A DNA stretch of 64,000 bases from Gracilibacillus kekensis (lineage in GTDB: Bacteria > Bacillota > Bacilli > Bacillales > Amphibacillaceae), in contig NZ_FRCZ01000005.1 in the NCBI RefSeq assembly GCF_900143085.1, forward strand, positions 248,001 through 312,000, given 5' to 3'. A program made the translations under genes and the position numbers. Below, piece after piece: positions 36,394 through 45,790 of this stretch. The stretch's first letter is position 1. Each line of letters opens with the position of its first letter. Under the pieces are notes generated by a model. The model ran no database searches, was not told the origin of the DNA, and was given only the letters and a program-made list of their open reading frames with translations.

Positions 36394-37304
36394 ATGCTCA
36401 ATAAATATAAATTAATAACTATTATTATTTTCTTTCTCTTACTATAGGCTGTAACTGGATAAGTGAGGTATCACAAGGTAATCCAAATGATAACAAAGAA
36501 TTTAATACAGAAGATTATTATGTTCCTGTCCAAGAGTACACTGGCGAACAATACTCACTACCTAATGGAATAAAAACTAACCGTATTGCTAACGAAAATC
36601 GTGAAGAAATAGTAAAAGCAATCAAATCATTTTTTAAAGAAGAATATAAGACAGAGGTAAAAGTACATAATATCGTTGGGAATGTGGACGGAGCGACCGT
36701 TATGGTAGAATCCATTGGGGAACCTCACTTTTATACATATGCTGTTATCCCCATTAATAAAAAAATAGAAGAAATCTACTCAGACAAGGTTTTTTCACAA
36801 CAAGGTCAAGTAGAAAGTGTCATTATTGCAGGTTTATATGGACTAATCAAGAAAGAAGAATTTCAAAATCTGACCAATCTTATTGAGGACTTGAATGAAA
36901 AGTATAATTTAACTGGCTTGAATGAAGAGGCAATTCCTATTGGTGCTAATCGCTTTAGCAATCAGTACTACTTTGTTTCGATCGGAGACTTGAATAGTTT
37001 TAACCATGTTTTAAAGGAATATATAGAAGACCCCAACCGATCTCAAGAGGAATGGTTGGAACTCATGAATGTTCAAAACATCGATTTTAAAAAAATGATT
37101 ATTGCAATAAAGCTGTATATGGCTTCTTCCAATGTGGACCCTAATAAAAAGGCTTTAGATGAATTAATTCAAGCAATTGAATCTTCAAATAATATTCCTA
37201 ATGGTAATTACCAACTTATTTTAAATGATAACTTAATTCATAAAGAAGATGCAAATGGTTACAAAGAAAATTCTCTAGAGAAGATAGACTTACTAAAAAA
37301 GTAA
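36394..37304 (+). pseudogene. DUF1672 lipoprotein, copy 2, frameshifted in the signal peptide
   Basis: AAGGAGG and ATG 36394 are intact and the mature domain is open to 37304. However, the stretch that reads TTACTATTAGGAGGCTGT in copy 1 has lost 4 bases here (TTACTATAGGCTGT), giving a TAG just before the lipobox Cys. The downstream part could only be made from an internal start without a signal. It is probably a recent pseudogene. Confidence 0.85.
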
Positions 37305-37325
37305 TGTGAAGAAAGAGTGCTATTA

Positions 37326-37964
37326 TAAGTACATAATATCGTTGGAAATGTAGACGGTAAGACCATTATGGTAGAATCCATTGGGGAAATACATTTTTAT
37401 ACATATGCAATTATACCGATAGATAAAAAACAAGAAACCGTCCTCACTCATAAAATATGGACCCAAGAAATGGTAGTGGAAGATGCCATTATGACAGGTA
37501 TCTATGGTCTCGTTGAACAAGAAAAATTTGAAAATTTAACAAAATTAATTGATGAATTAAATCAGGAATTTAGCTTAACGGGTTTAAACGAAAAAGCTAG
37601 CCAACTAGGTGCTAACCGTTTTAGTACTGAATACTATTATACAGCTATTGGAGATGAAAAACCATTTGGAGATATTGTAGAGTATGACTTTAAAGATCCT
37701 AATAGAACAACGGATGAGTGGGAAGATCTTCTACTAGTTGAAAAAATAGATGCAGAAGCAATCAGAATTGCTATTAATTTATATATGGCAGACGAAAATG
37801 TTGAACCTGATAGTGAAGTTTTCGATACTTTAATACAAAGAATTGAAAGAGCTGATAATATACCAAAAGGAATATATGGACTCTCCCTGCATGATAATTA
37901 TATTCTTAAAAAAGATGCCTTAGGAAGTAAAGAGAATTCTTTAAGTCAGGATAGTTTAATTTAA
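37326..37964 (+). pseudogene. DUF1672 lipoprotein, copy 3, 5'-truncated
   Basis: Homology begins abruptly at VHNIVGNVDG without promoter, ribosome site or signal peptide, then continues open to the normal C-terminus (YILKKDALGSKENSLSQDS). About 100 N-terminal residues are missing. It could act as a sequence reservoir for recombination with its neighbours. Confidence 0.85.
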
Positions 37965-38433
37965 AAAAAAAAGAGGTAAAAAGACTTTGACATCAACACA
38001 TGATAGGAGAATTGACAGGTTACTATGCTTATTTAAAACATGCCTGAGATAGAGTTACTTATATTAACGATACTCGGATTCGAATTAAAAGATACTTATT
38101 CAGACCAACAACCGGCCTGTAGCTATTAAGATGAAAATTCTCCACAAAAATGAACATACAGTGCTCTTCGTCGACATAAACGTTATACCACTAGAAGATT
38201 CTATCACAACCTTTTTTTATATGATGTAAATTTAATGTCCTCTCCATAAAAAATGATTTTTTTCACTCGACCAATAGTCCGAACCCAAACATTCTCATGA
38301 AACTAAGTAACTTCTAAGTAATAAATATTTATTGCCGCCAAATTTCAACCAGTCTTATATACCCATTCGCGAAATATCTCCGCTCATTAAACTATACCAT
38401 TCGATTCATTTCTGAAAATTACCATGGATAAGA
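37965..38433. other. Gap before DUF1672 copy 4
   Basis: No gene is supported. The last 100 bases resemble the region upstream of copy 1, so the duplication included the promoter region. Confidence 0.5.
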
Positions 38434-38462
38434 ATTGGATTCTTAACCATTTTTTTCTATAA
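38434..38462 (+). promoter_or_regulatory. Sigma-A promoter of DUF1672 copy 4 and the lipase toxin
   Basis: TTGGAT, 17 bases, TATAAT. It duplicates the promoter of copy 1 and should drive copy 4 and the toxin gene as one transcript. Confidence 0.75.
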
Positions 38463-38497
38463 TATGTTTATTGATGTACGAAAGAAGGAGGAATCAC

Positions 38498-39421
38498 ATG
38501 CTCCATAAGAATAATATTATAGCTATTGTCATTTTATCTACTTTACTATTAGGAGGCTGTAACTGGATGAGTGAAGTATCACCAGGTAATCTAAATGATA
38601 ATGAAGAAATTAATACAGAGGATTATTATGTTCCTGTTCAGGAGTATACCGGTAAAGAATATACATTACCTAACGGAAAGGAAACTGACCGTATTGCTAA
38701 CGAAAATCGTGAAGAAATAGAAGAAGCAATCAAATTATTTTTTAAAGAAGAATATAAGACAGAGGTAAAAGTACATAATATCGTTGGAAATGTTGATGGA
38801 GCAACCGTTTTTGTGGAATCCATAGGAAAACCACATTTTTATACATATGCGATGATACCTATAGATAAAAAACAAGAAATTATCCTCACTGAAAATATCT
38901 GGACTCAGGAAATGGTTGTAGAGGATGCTATTATTACTGGATTATACGGCATGGCTTATAAACATGAATTTGATGTTTTAGATAAATTATTAGAAAAGAT
39001 ATCGAACCAATATGATATAACTGGTAAAACCAATGAAGCAATTAAAAATAGCGTAGGGGCAGGATTCAGTACAAATTTTTACTTTGTACAAGTCGCAGAT
39101 GACGAACCATTTAAAAGTATTCTGAACGATTATCTAGAAAATAAAAAGATGGAACCCGAAAATTTAAAAAAGCTATTTAGCAACTCAGGCATGTCATCCG
39201 AAGCTTTACTGATCTCTATAAAAATGTACATGTCTACAGATGAAGAACCAAATAAAAAAGCATTTGAAGAGTTAGTAAATGCAGTTAAAGAGTCGAATGA
39301 CATACCTAGAGGAGCCTACAGTATAATTATAAATAAGAATGAAGTTATTCGTACCACCGGTATTAGTGAGGGTGAAAATTCCTTAGAACAATCCTATCCA
39401 AACGATATTATAAAAGATTAG
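38498..39421 (+). CDS. DUF1672 lipoprotein, copy 4 (putative immunity protein)
   Basis: The 307-residue product has the same signal peptide and lipobox as copy 1. The first roughly 270 bases of the two genes are nearly identical, while the C-terminal two thirds differ strongly. AAGGAGG precedes ATG 38498. It ends 10 bases before the lipase-like gene, so it is the most likely cognate immunity protein. The pattern points to recent gene conversion of the 5' end. Confidence 0.88.
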   Translation: MLHKNNIIAIVILSTLLLGGCNWMSEVSPGNLNDNEEINTEDYYVPVQEYTGKEYTLPNGKETDRIANENREEIEEAIKLFFKEEYKTEVKVHNIVGNVDGATVFVESIGKPHFYTYAMIPIDKKQEIILTENIWTQEMVVEDAIITGLYGMAYKHEFDVLDKLLEKISNQYDITGKTNEAIKNSVGAGFSTNFYFVQVADDEPFKSILNDYLENKKMEPENLKKLFSNSGMSSEALLISIKMYMSTDEEPNKKAFEELVNAVKESNDIPRGAYSIIINKNEVIRTTGISEGENSLEQSYPNDIIKD

Positions 39422-39431
39422 GAGGTAAACC

Positions 39432-41540
39432 ATGATAAAGCTAAAAAAGAATGTGACTTTAAATAATTCGAGTGATAGTGACTTAGTGGAATTAGCGGGT
39501 TATCAAGCATATATTATAAATGAAAACACTCGTATTATTACTGTTAATGATTCTAAATACAGAGTTTTAAATACTAAAGAAGATAGAAACACAGGGTTAA
39601 ACGCACACACTGTAATGAATTTAAATACAGAAAATGAAGTCACAGTAGTCTTTGTGGGGACAGATGCTACACAAATAGAAGACATTAAAACGGACTTCTT
39701 CTTATTAAGCGATACAAATGTTCCACAGTTAGAAGCTGCAAGATTATATTATGAAGAGATGGACAAAAAATATGGAGTAGATTCTGTCACAGGAAACTCT
39801 CTTGGCGGTGCTCTTGCCAATAGAGTAGGGGTGGAATACCCTGAAGTTCGAACAGTTACTTATAACCCCGCTCTTCTACCGAAACATCAAGTCGAGGCTG
39901 ACAAAGAATATGACAACATTACTAATTATTTTGGAGAATATGATGTTTTAACTGGTTCACTGATTAGTTTAGGACTTGATGACCGTATTCCTGGTGCAAA
40001 GCATGAAATACATAACGGCATACCATCTGGAGCAGGTCCTTTTGGCACCGTAGCCAGTAACCATACCGGCTATTTACGGGATACCAACGGTCAATATTAT
40101 GAAATCCGTTCTGAAGGTGGCCCTGGTTCAGGAAAAATATATATCGATGCAGATGAGCATATTGTGACAAGCATCTGGACAGGTCAGCCGCTTTATGGTG
40201 GTGATAATCACTTAATTGACATCACCCCAGGAACATTAGAAGTACTGGCAAATGGTTTAGAAAATAGTGTCATCAGTCGTTTAGCAAAAGTAAAAGATTA
40301 TTTAGGTAATGCTATGGAAATAATTGTAGCGGAACGAGCAAAAAGAAAGAAAAGAATTACTATCATGCAAGAGGCGTTCGATGATATAGTCGTGGAAGAG
40401 ATAGGAGATGCGATATTTGGAGATATTACTTGGATGGGAAACATGCTGAAGGCTGAATTGCGATACTGGCACTCTGTTCTCAACCAAGTAGAACAAAAAG
40501 CACAATATCTGAATCTACTCTTGAATTCTCCACCAGTTGAAGTACTTGAATATCTCACCAAAAAAGATATTAATGTTTCTTCACTAATTGCAGAAGCCAG
40601 ACGGCAATTAAACAACATAGAAAACAAAATAGATGAGTTAACAGAGCAATTCCGATATATCATAACCGAAATCATACCTAAATTACTGCATGAAGGCTTT
40701 CAATTTGGTACCGAACAATGGTATGACACAGTAGTGGAGGAAATGAATGCCCATTTTTCAATAGTGGAGACCAATATTGAAAAGCTTCATCAACAAATAA
40801 ACCTATTCAAAAGACAAGTGCAAGAAACAGCCAATCAGTTTTCAGAAACAGACCTTTCGATTGCAGACGCTATCACAAACAAACAAGACATTACTTCCAA
40901 CCCATCGATTGCACCTCTTTCAGAAAGAACTACCTTGGAAACATCACCCTATTTAAAACGAACAATGTTCATAAAAGAGCTTCAATTGGATGTATCGTTC
41001 CATTTTATAAAAGTTAAAGTAAATAATTTAATTTTTCCCTTTGTCCATCTCTTACACCAACTGGCCTTGGCAGTGGAAAATACATTAGAAACCTTATCGG
41101 CCACCGTTAAGATGGCCCCTCATTTATACTTTACCGTTTCATTGCCTGGAAAGTTTATTTCCAGCTTTACAAACTTCGACGAAAAGGTACAAGACGCGGT
41201 AAACAATGTGACGGGACCAATTGATACACTGGCTTCCAGAGTTGAAGGACTACGTGATGGATTGTATCGTTTTAAGTTAAGAATACCAGTGATCTTAGAC
41301 CGATTTCGTCCCTATATAGAACATGCCCTTTTTGACAATAATCGCTATAATGAGGTTTATTTATATAATCATGCAGCCTTAGCATTATTAAAGGAAACAG
41401 ATATCCTGTTTGATGATATCAATACTCAATTGGCAAAGGAAAAAGCGAAAGCTATCGATGAACTCCTTCTCAATGGCGAAGATATTGATAAAAATAACAC
41501 TCTGTTAAAGGAACAAGTGGAGCTGGGAACATTATATTAG
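39432..41540 (+). CDS. TslA-like toxin: N-terminal lipase domain, helical C-terminal secretion domain
   Basis: The 702-residue protein has no signal peptide. Residues 1-280 form an alpha/beta-hydrolase/lipase domain (SA1320/DUF6792-like) with nucleophile elbow GNSLGGALANR near residue 122; the Asp and His of the triad probably fall near YFGEYDVLTG and HNGIPSGAG/SNHTGY. Residues 290-702 are long amphipathic helices resembling an LXG/WXG100-like targeting region placed at the C-terminus. This is the reverse order described for the staphylococcal T7SS phospholipase toxin TslA. The start follows AGGAGG. It is preceded by DUF1672 lipoproteins as presumed immunity. No small helical partner genes or T7SS genes are in the window. 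Confidence 0.78.
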   Translation: MIKLKKNVTLNNSSDSDLVELAGYQAYIINENTRIITVNDSKYRVLNTKEDRNTGLNAHTVMNLNTENEVTVVFVGTDATQIEDIKTDFFLLSDTNVPQLEAARLYYEEMDKKYGVDSVTGNSLGGALANRVGVEYPEVRTVTYNPALLPKHQVEADKEYDNITNYFGEYDVLTGSLISLGLDDRIPGAKHEIHNGIPSGAGPFGTVASNHTGYLRDTNGQYYEIRSEGGPGSGKIYIDADEHIVTSIWTGQPLYGGDNHLIDITPGTLEVLANGLENSVISRLAKVKDYLGNAMEIIVAERAKRKKRITIMQEAFDDIVVEEIGDAIFGDITWMGNMLKAELRYWHSVLNQVEQKAQYLNLLLNSPPVEVLEYLTKKDINVSSLIAEARRQLNNIENKIDELTEQFRYIITEIIPKLLHEGFQFGTEQWYDTVVEEMNAHFSIVETNIEKLHQQINLFKRQVQETANQFSETDLSIADAITNKQDITSNPSIAPLSERTTLETSPYLKRTMFIKELQLDVSFHFIKVKVNNLIFPFVHLLHQLALAVENTLETLSATVKMAPHLYFTVSLPGKFISSFTNFDEKVQDAVNNVTGPIDTLASRVEGLRDGLYRFKLRIPVILDRFRPYIEHALFDNNRYNEVYLYNHAALALLKETDILFDDINTQLAKEKAKAIDELLLNGEDIDKNNTLLKEQVELGTLY

Positions 41541-41576
41541 TAGAGTCTGGTAACGTCCCGAAACTCAAAAATAGTT

Positions 41577-41612
41577 AAAAAAAAGATTAAGGATGGTCCT
41601 TAATCTTTTTTA
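41577..41612. terminator. Terminator after the lipase toxin
   Basis: AAAAAGATTAAGGA / TCCTTAATCTTTTT is a 14-bp perfect stem with a TGG loop and a T-rich tail. It closes the operon and shows that no further gene is co-transcribed. Confidence 0.85.
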
Positions 41613-41760
41613 AATCCATTATTTAATCTCACTTTGTAACAGTCGGAACCAAATCCACACCTTGGTAATAAAGATGTACTTTTAATGAGTGAATTCTAGG
41701 TACATTACCTTTACAACTGCATACGATAATTTTATAAAACTTGTGAAGGGATTGAGAAAA

Positions 41761-42579
41761 ATGTACTATGTTCCTGATACGGATGCTTGGCAATACCAAC
41801 AACCTTCCTATGCAAATACACCTACGCATTATCAAGGAAGGCAGCCTGTTTACGATGCTGTTCCTAATGAAGGAGGGCATTCAAAAGAATTTAATGATTT
41901 TCGACGTTCAAATGGTAGTGGTAATATTTCTTCAAGAGACTATGGGCCAAATCCATTTGTGATAGATATCAACGAAGCGACGAAGGATAACAATACGTTT
42001 CGTACTGCTTTGTGGACAGGTGAGCATTTGCAACTTACCTTAATGAGTATCAATGTTGGAGAAGACATTGGCTTGGAAATGCATCCTAATCTTGACCAGT
42101 TTTTACGGATCGAACAAGGGCAAGGAATGGTTCGGATGGGAAAAAACAAAAATAATTTAAACTTTGTAAAAAATGTCGAAGATGATTCTGTCATCATTAT
42201 ACCTGCTGGAATGTGGCATAATCTAACTAATTCAGGTAATACTCCTTTGAAACTTTACTCGATTTACGCTCCACCTAATCATCCATTCGGTACTGTTCAT
42301 GTTACCAAGGAAGATGCAATGGCTGCGGAGGAAGGTATTTCCAATGGAAATGTATTTGGTAAGACACCGGATGAATGGGTACAGTACACAGAATTTCTAG
42401 TTAACGAAGGGTTAGAGGACGTGAAAAGAGGTATCAATGCTACACATATTCTTCAGGAATTTATTTTAATGGGAGTTCTTGTTGGAAAAGGTTATTCTCC
42501 TGAAAGAGCCTATGAAACAGTTGAAGAATGGGAACGTACAGGAGAATCCCAGCTACTTCAACAAAGTAAAAATATGTAA
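41761..42579 (+). CDS. Cupin-domain protein
   Basis: The product is 272 residues from ATG 41761, which has GAAGGG in front; a more upstream ATG lacks a site and would add a non-conserved tail. The N-terminus is Tyr/Gln/Pro-rich (YYVPDTDAWQYQQPSYANTP), followed by one cupin barrel (about 80-180: GEDIGLEMHPNLDQFLRIEQ and PAGMWHNLTNSG) and a C-terminal helical tail. The metal site keeps two His and one Glu. The Tyr/Gln-rich N-terminus recalls spore-coat-associated cupins. The role is not certain. Confidence 0.8.
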   Translation: MYYVPDTDAWQYQQPSYANTPTHYQGRQPVYDAVPNEGGHSKEFNDFRRSNGSGNISSRDYGPNPFVIDINEATKDNNTFRTALWTGEHLQLTLMSINVGEDIGLEMHPNLDQFLRIEQGQGMVRMGKNKNNLNFVKNVEDDSVIIIPAGMWHNLTNSGNTPLKLYSIYAPPNHPFGTVHVTKEDAMAAEEGISNGNVFGKTPDEWVQYTEFLVNEGLEDVKRGINATHILQEFILMGVLVGKGYSPERAYETVEEWERTGESQLLQQSKNM

Positions 42580-42642
42580 GGTTAGACTATTGGTATGATA
42601 ATGAAGGAATGTAAAGTTGACAATTGAATAATCAATAACAAT

Positions 42643-42678
42643 ACCCCTGATTAATGTAAAAAAGATTTAATCAGGGGT
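42643..42678. terminator. Hairpin terminator between the cupin gene and the anti-sigma gene
   Basis: ACCCCTGATTAA and TTAATCAGGGGT form a 12-bp perfect stem with a 12-base loop between two convergent genes. The flanks are only moderately T-rich. Confidence 0.65.
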
Positions 42679-42728
42679 AACCTTCTGGTTGAATTAAACG
42701 CCAATCATCACAATACGACTAAAACTAT

Positions 42729-43775
42729 TTAATCAATCGCTTCGCCATTTTCATCTCGAACGATCACTTTATATTGATCATCCCGGATGGTTGCTGTTTC
42801 CTCACTACTTTCAATATAGGAATCTATTTCTGAACGAATTTCATTTGCGATTTGTAAAGCTTCAGAATCATTTGGATCCAGTGATGTTTTGATGATGATT
42901 TGGACAGGATAAGGATGAAACGAATATGCAAAGCCTGTTACAGGAAATTGATCTGATGCCTCTAATGCAATACCTATATTGCTAATTGCATCCGTCTTCT
43001 CCCAACGTTTCTCCTGTTCGCGTGCTTTCTTTTGCACTTGGCGAACATCAAATTTAAACTCGTTACCATAGTTGCTAGCCTCTTCTTTCATTATCTCCTT
43101 TAACTTCTCCAAGCGATATTCTGATTTGGGAACGATAACGGTTATATCAATAACATCCTTCTGATCTATCCCAACTTGAATTGGGAACATTAATTCATAC
43201 CCTTCTGATTCTATACGTTCAGTTAATACAGATATCAACTCATTACTGGTCAAAATATCCTGTTCGATTTCCCCTTCACTTCTCTCCGTAAGCATATCTT
43301 CAGGTGGTTCATAAGGAACAAGCATCACTTCATATCCATTAAGCTGTTCATCTTTCAGCTGTTGTTCAATTTCTTCTAATATGTCGTTGTCGACTTCATT
43401 TAAATCAATAATTTCTACGATCATCTCTCTTTCTTCCCTACTAAAACTCCAATATCCAACTTTCAGTCCGTTTTCCTCTAAAAGGTTTCCTACAAAATTA
43501 TGTACTTGTTTCTCGTCTTCTCTCTGTATTTCTTCTTCCTTAATAAATTTATTAATATACGGAATTTTAGCCACTACGTTATCTATATTCGGGATAAAAA
43601 ACGAGCCTGCTACTAGTAATAAAAGAACTGTAGCAATAGTTAGACCACTCAACAGAAATTTACGGTGTCTTTTTTTCGACGAAGAAGCATTTAGTTGATT
43701 TAAAACCTTTTGTTGATCTGATTTGGTGAATTTCATTTTTTTTACTTCGTTAGGATAGTTCCATTTACTTTTCAA
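42729..43775 (-). CDS. Anti-sigma-like membrane protein (DUF4030-type)
   Basis: This 348-residue protein has a cytoplasmic N-terminus (about 1-40, basic), one membrane helix near 42-60, and a large extracytoplasmic domain. Its start overlaps the end of the ECF sigma gene by 11 bases, the typical arrangement for a sigma factor and its membrane anti-sigma. The N-terminus lacks a zinc-binding HxxxCxxC motif. Release probably follows an envelope signal. The assignment rests mainly on gene order. Confidence 0.75.
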   Translation of the reverse strand: MKSKWNYPNEVKKMKFTKSDQQKVLNQLNASSSKKRHRKFLLSGLTIATVLLLLVAGSFFIPNIDNVVAKIPYINKFIKEEEIQREDEKQVHNFVGNLLEENGLKVGYWSFSREEREMIVEIIDLNEVDNDILEEIEQQLKDEQLNGYEVMLVPYEPPEDMLTERSEGEIEQDILTSNELISVLTERIESEGYELMFPIQVGIDQKDVIDITVIVPKSEYRLEKLKEIMKEEASNYGNEFKFDVRQVQKKAREQEKRWEKTDAISNIGIALEASDQFPVTGFAYSFHPYPVQIIIKTSLDPNDSEALQIANEIRSEIDSYIESSEETATIRDDQYKVIVRDENGEAID

Positions 43776-44307
43776 AAAGAATTCCTCCTTCTATTCCTTC
43801 CTTTAAGTTTTTCCGAGCACGATGTAGCCTGGTTTTAATTGTGCTCGGTTTCACACCTAAAATATTGGCAATCTCAGGGATGGAGAGATCCTCATAATAA
43901 TAAAGAATCAATACTTCACGCAGTTTCACGGATAGGTTTAGGACTTTATTAAAAAGAAGCCTATTTTCCTCTTGTTTCACCACATGAGATACTACGGAAT
44001 CATAATTCGGATTACTATCTCTATGAATAACTGAAAGAGGTATTAACTTTCGGAAGGACCAACTCCTTACATAATCTTTGCAGTAATTCACCGTAATCCG
44101 ATACAACCATGTTTGATAGGAAGAGCGATTTTGAAATGTATCAAGAGATTTAAAACATTTTATAAAAATTTCCTGGGATATATCTTCAGCTATTTGTCTT
44201 TGCTTAACATATGTAAAAGCGACACGGAGAACCATATCACCGTAGTTTTCCATTAAATGAACTAATATCTCTTGATTGGATTTATCCGCTAGTTGTTCCT
44301 CATTCAT
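43765..44307 (-). CDS. ECF-type RNA polymerase sigma factor
   Basis: The 180-residue sigma-70-family protein has region 2 (AEDISQEIFIKCFKSLDTF, then YQTWLYRITVNYCKDYVR) and region 4 (LSIPEIANILGVKPSTIK, then TRLHRARKNLKEG). AGGGGAGG precedes the ATG. An ECF-type promoter lies 28 bases upstream, so it probably activates its own operon. It is co-transcribed and overlaps with the anti-sigma gene. The signal is presumably envelope stress. Confidence 0.92.
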   Translation of the reverse strand: MNEEQLADKSNQEILVHLMENYGDMVLRVAFTYVKQRQIAEDISQEIFIKCFKSLDTFQNRSSYQTWLYRITVNYCKDYVRSWSFRKLIPLSVIHRDSNPNYDSVVSHVVKQEENRLLFNKVLNLSVKLREVLILYYYEDLSIPEIANILGVKPSTIKTRLHRARKNLKEGIEGGILFEK

Positions 44308-44334
44308 AGCTTCCTCCCCTTTTCTTTTATACTG

Positions 44335-44363
44335 TTAGACGAAGTTGGTGGTCTTTCAGTTCC
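44335..44363 (-). promoter_or_regulatory. ECF-type autoregulatory promoter
   Basis: On the minus strand GGAACT (44363-44358), a 16-base spacer, then CGTCTAA (44341-44335). This matches the GGAAC-N16-CGTC pattern of Bacillus ECF sigma promoters and sits directly before the sigma gene. Confidence 0.8.
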
Positions 44364-44506
44364 CTATTAATAGAAATTATCCTATGACACTGCTTCGAAA
44401 ATGCGTTACAATTTAATTGTAAAATTATAGTATAGAGGCAATACTATTTATAAAAGTCTATTCATCTCTAAAGTTTTTAATTATTATATATTAGGAGGTA
44501 TTACAA

Positions 44507-44884
44507 TTGGGATTTCTTGATGGATTAATGGGAAACGCTTCAAATGTAGACACAAAAGAAATTATGAAAGATTATGGACAGTTATTCGTAGAAGGTGAAG
44601 AAGTAAATGCAGCATTTAAAGTAATACGAGACATGTTTATTTTTACAGATAAACGATTGATCTTAGTGGACAAACAAGGGCTAACAGGTAAAAAAACGTC
44701 CTTTCACTCGATCATGTACAAAAGCATTTCACATTTCAGCGTGGAAACTGCTGGCACTTTCGACTTGGATTCTGAGTTAAAGATCTGGATTTCCGGTAAT
44801 CTTGAACCACTCGTTTCTAAGACTTTTAAAAAAGATAGCAATATATTTGAGATCCAGAAAGTGCTTGCGGCTGTTAGTGGTTAA
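44507..44884 (+). CDS. PH-domain protein (bPH_1 family)
   Basis: This 125-residue protein is a single bacterial pleckstrin-homology-like domain: FKVIRDMFIFTDKRLILVDK, then the HSIMYKSISHFSVETAG strand and a C-terminal helix. There is no membrane segment. The start is TTG behind AGGAGG. Such proteins are common in Bacillus and mostly uncharacterised. It is a single-gene unit. Confidence 0.85.
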   Translation: MGFLDGLMGNASNVDTKEIMKDYGQLFVEGEEVNAAFKVIRDMFIFTDKRLILVDKQGLTGKKTSFHSIMYKSISHFSVETAGTFDLDSELKIWISGNLEPLVSKTFKKDSNIFEIQKVLAAVSG

Positions 44885-45008
44885 AAATTTTGTGGTTAAT
44901 TTACAATGCATTTTTTAACTAGGCAAGAGATTTAAATGCATGTTTATCACTTAGATATGAAGGGTAAATTCTTTATGTAACCCAATTCCATAAGAAAGGA
45001 TGAACACT

Positions 45009-45176
45009 ATGTCTAAAAGAGCACAGTATCAACCTATAGGAGGAAATGGGGACGAACCATCAGCAGCACAAGAAGTTATTTATGCTAAAGATTTTAAGAA
45101 AGCAGATATTGCTGGTGGTTATCGAAAACCCAGAGTAAAAGAAGCTAAAAGGGAAAATCCTGATTTACAAAGATAA
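45009..45176 (+). CDS. Small basic protein of unknown function
   Basis: The 55-residue product starts at ATG 45009 behind AAGAAAGGA and is followed directly by a terminator, which supports a real gene. It is polar and basic (MSKRAQYQPIGGNGDEP...RKPRVKEAKRENPDLQR), reminiscent of small spore or stress proteins. No family recognised. Confidence 0.65.
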   Translation: MSKRAQYQPIGGNGDEPSAAQEVIYAKDFKKADIAGGYRKPRVKEAKRENPDLQR

Positions 45177-45183
45177 GTCATTT

Positions 45184-45214
45184 AAAAGCAGCTTTCTTAG
45201 CTGCTTTTTTCTTA
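45184..45214 (+). terminator. Terminator
   Basis: AAAGCAGCT and AGCTGCTTT form a 9-bp stem with a short loop, followed by a T run on the plus strand. Confidence 0.85.
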
Positions 45215-45388
45215 TTTATCGAGAGCGTAAAAGTTTTGTGTAAATGGTTAAACTCATCAAAAAGGAGATGATCATTTGTGCGAGATTTACACTCTCTAAT
45301 TCACAATCATTTATTTATACACGATATATCTCATTTAATTCTTTCCTTTTCCCCACTCTTATATAACCTATTCTTGCTAGTAATTCTC

Positions 45389-45790
45389 TTAAACTACCAT
45401 CCCGTTGTTTTTTTTCTCATCACTACTTTTAACAAAACTGCAATGTCCTGAAATAACTTTTGATTCATTCTTATGTGTTTGCCAAATTCTTGTATAGTAC
45501 ATCTCATCATCTCTATGTTGTCCAGCAATGATCGCTTGTACTCTAGCCTTTGTAATAGTAACACTAACATTTCCTAATGAAATAACCTTTTGATTTAAAA
45601 ATTTAATTTCAGTTATATTCACTAACCCTGACCGATAAGTGTTCAGGTCATCTTCCTTTGTAACTACTTGCCCATAAGGACTAACAAATGATAGTTCATC
45701 ACTGATGAGTTTTTCAAGCTGTTCTAGATCTCCATTAATCATAGCGTTCCGTAATTTTTCTTCGTATTCGTAAATTAACTTCTCTTCCAT
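45389..45790 (-). CDS. SnoaL/NTF2-like protein (DUF4440-type)
   Basis: This 133-residue single-domain protein has the NTF2-like cone fold pattern: an N-terminal helix pair (EEKLRNAMINGDLEQLEKLI), then SDELSFVSPYGQVVTKEDDL and beta strands ending in YYTRIWQTHKNESKVISGHC. AAGGAGGAG precedes the ATG. Members range from isomerases to small-ligand binders. No catalytic residue can be assigned. Confidence 0.82.
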   Translation of the reverse strand: MEEKLIYEYEEKLRNAMINGDLEQLEKLISDELSFVSPYGQVVTKEDDLNTYRSGLVNITEIKFLNQKVISLGNVSVTITKARVQAIIAGQHRDDEMYYTRIWQTHKNESKVISGHCSFVKSSDEKKNNGMVV

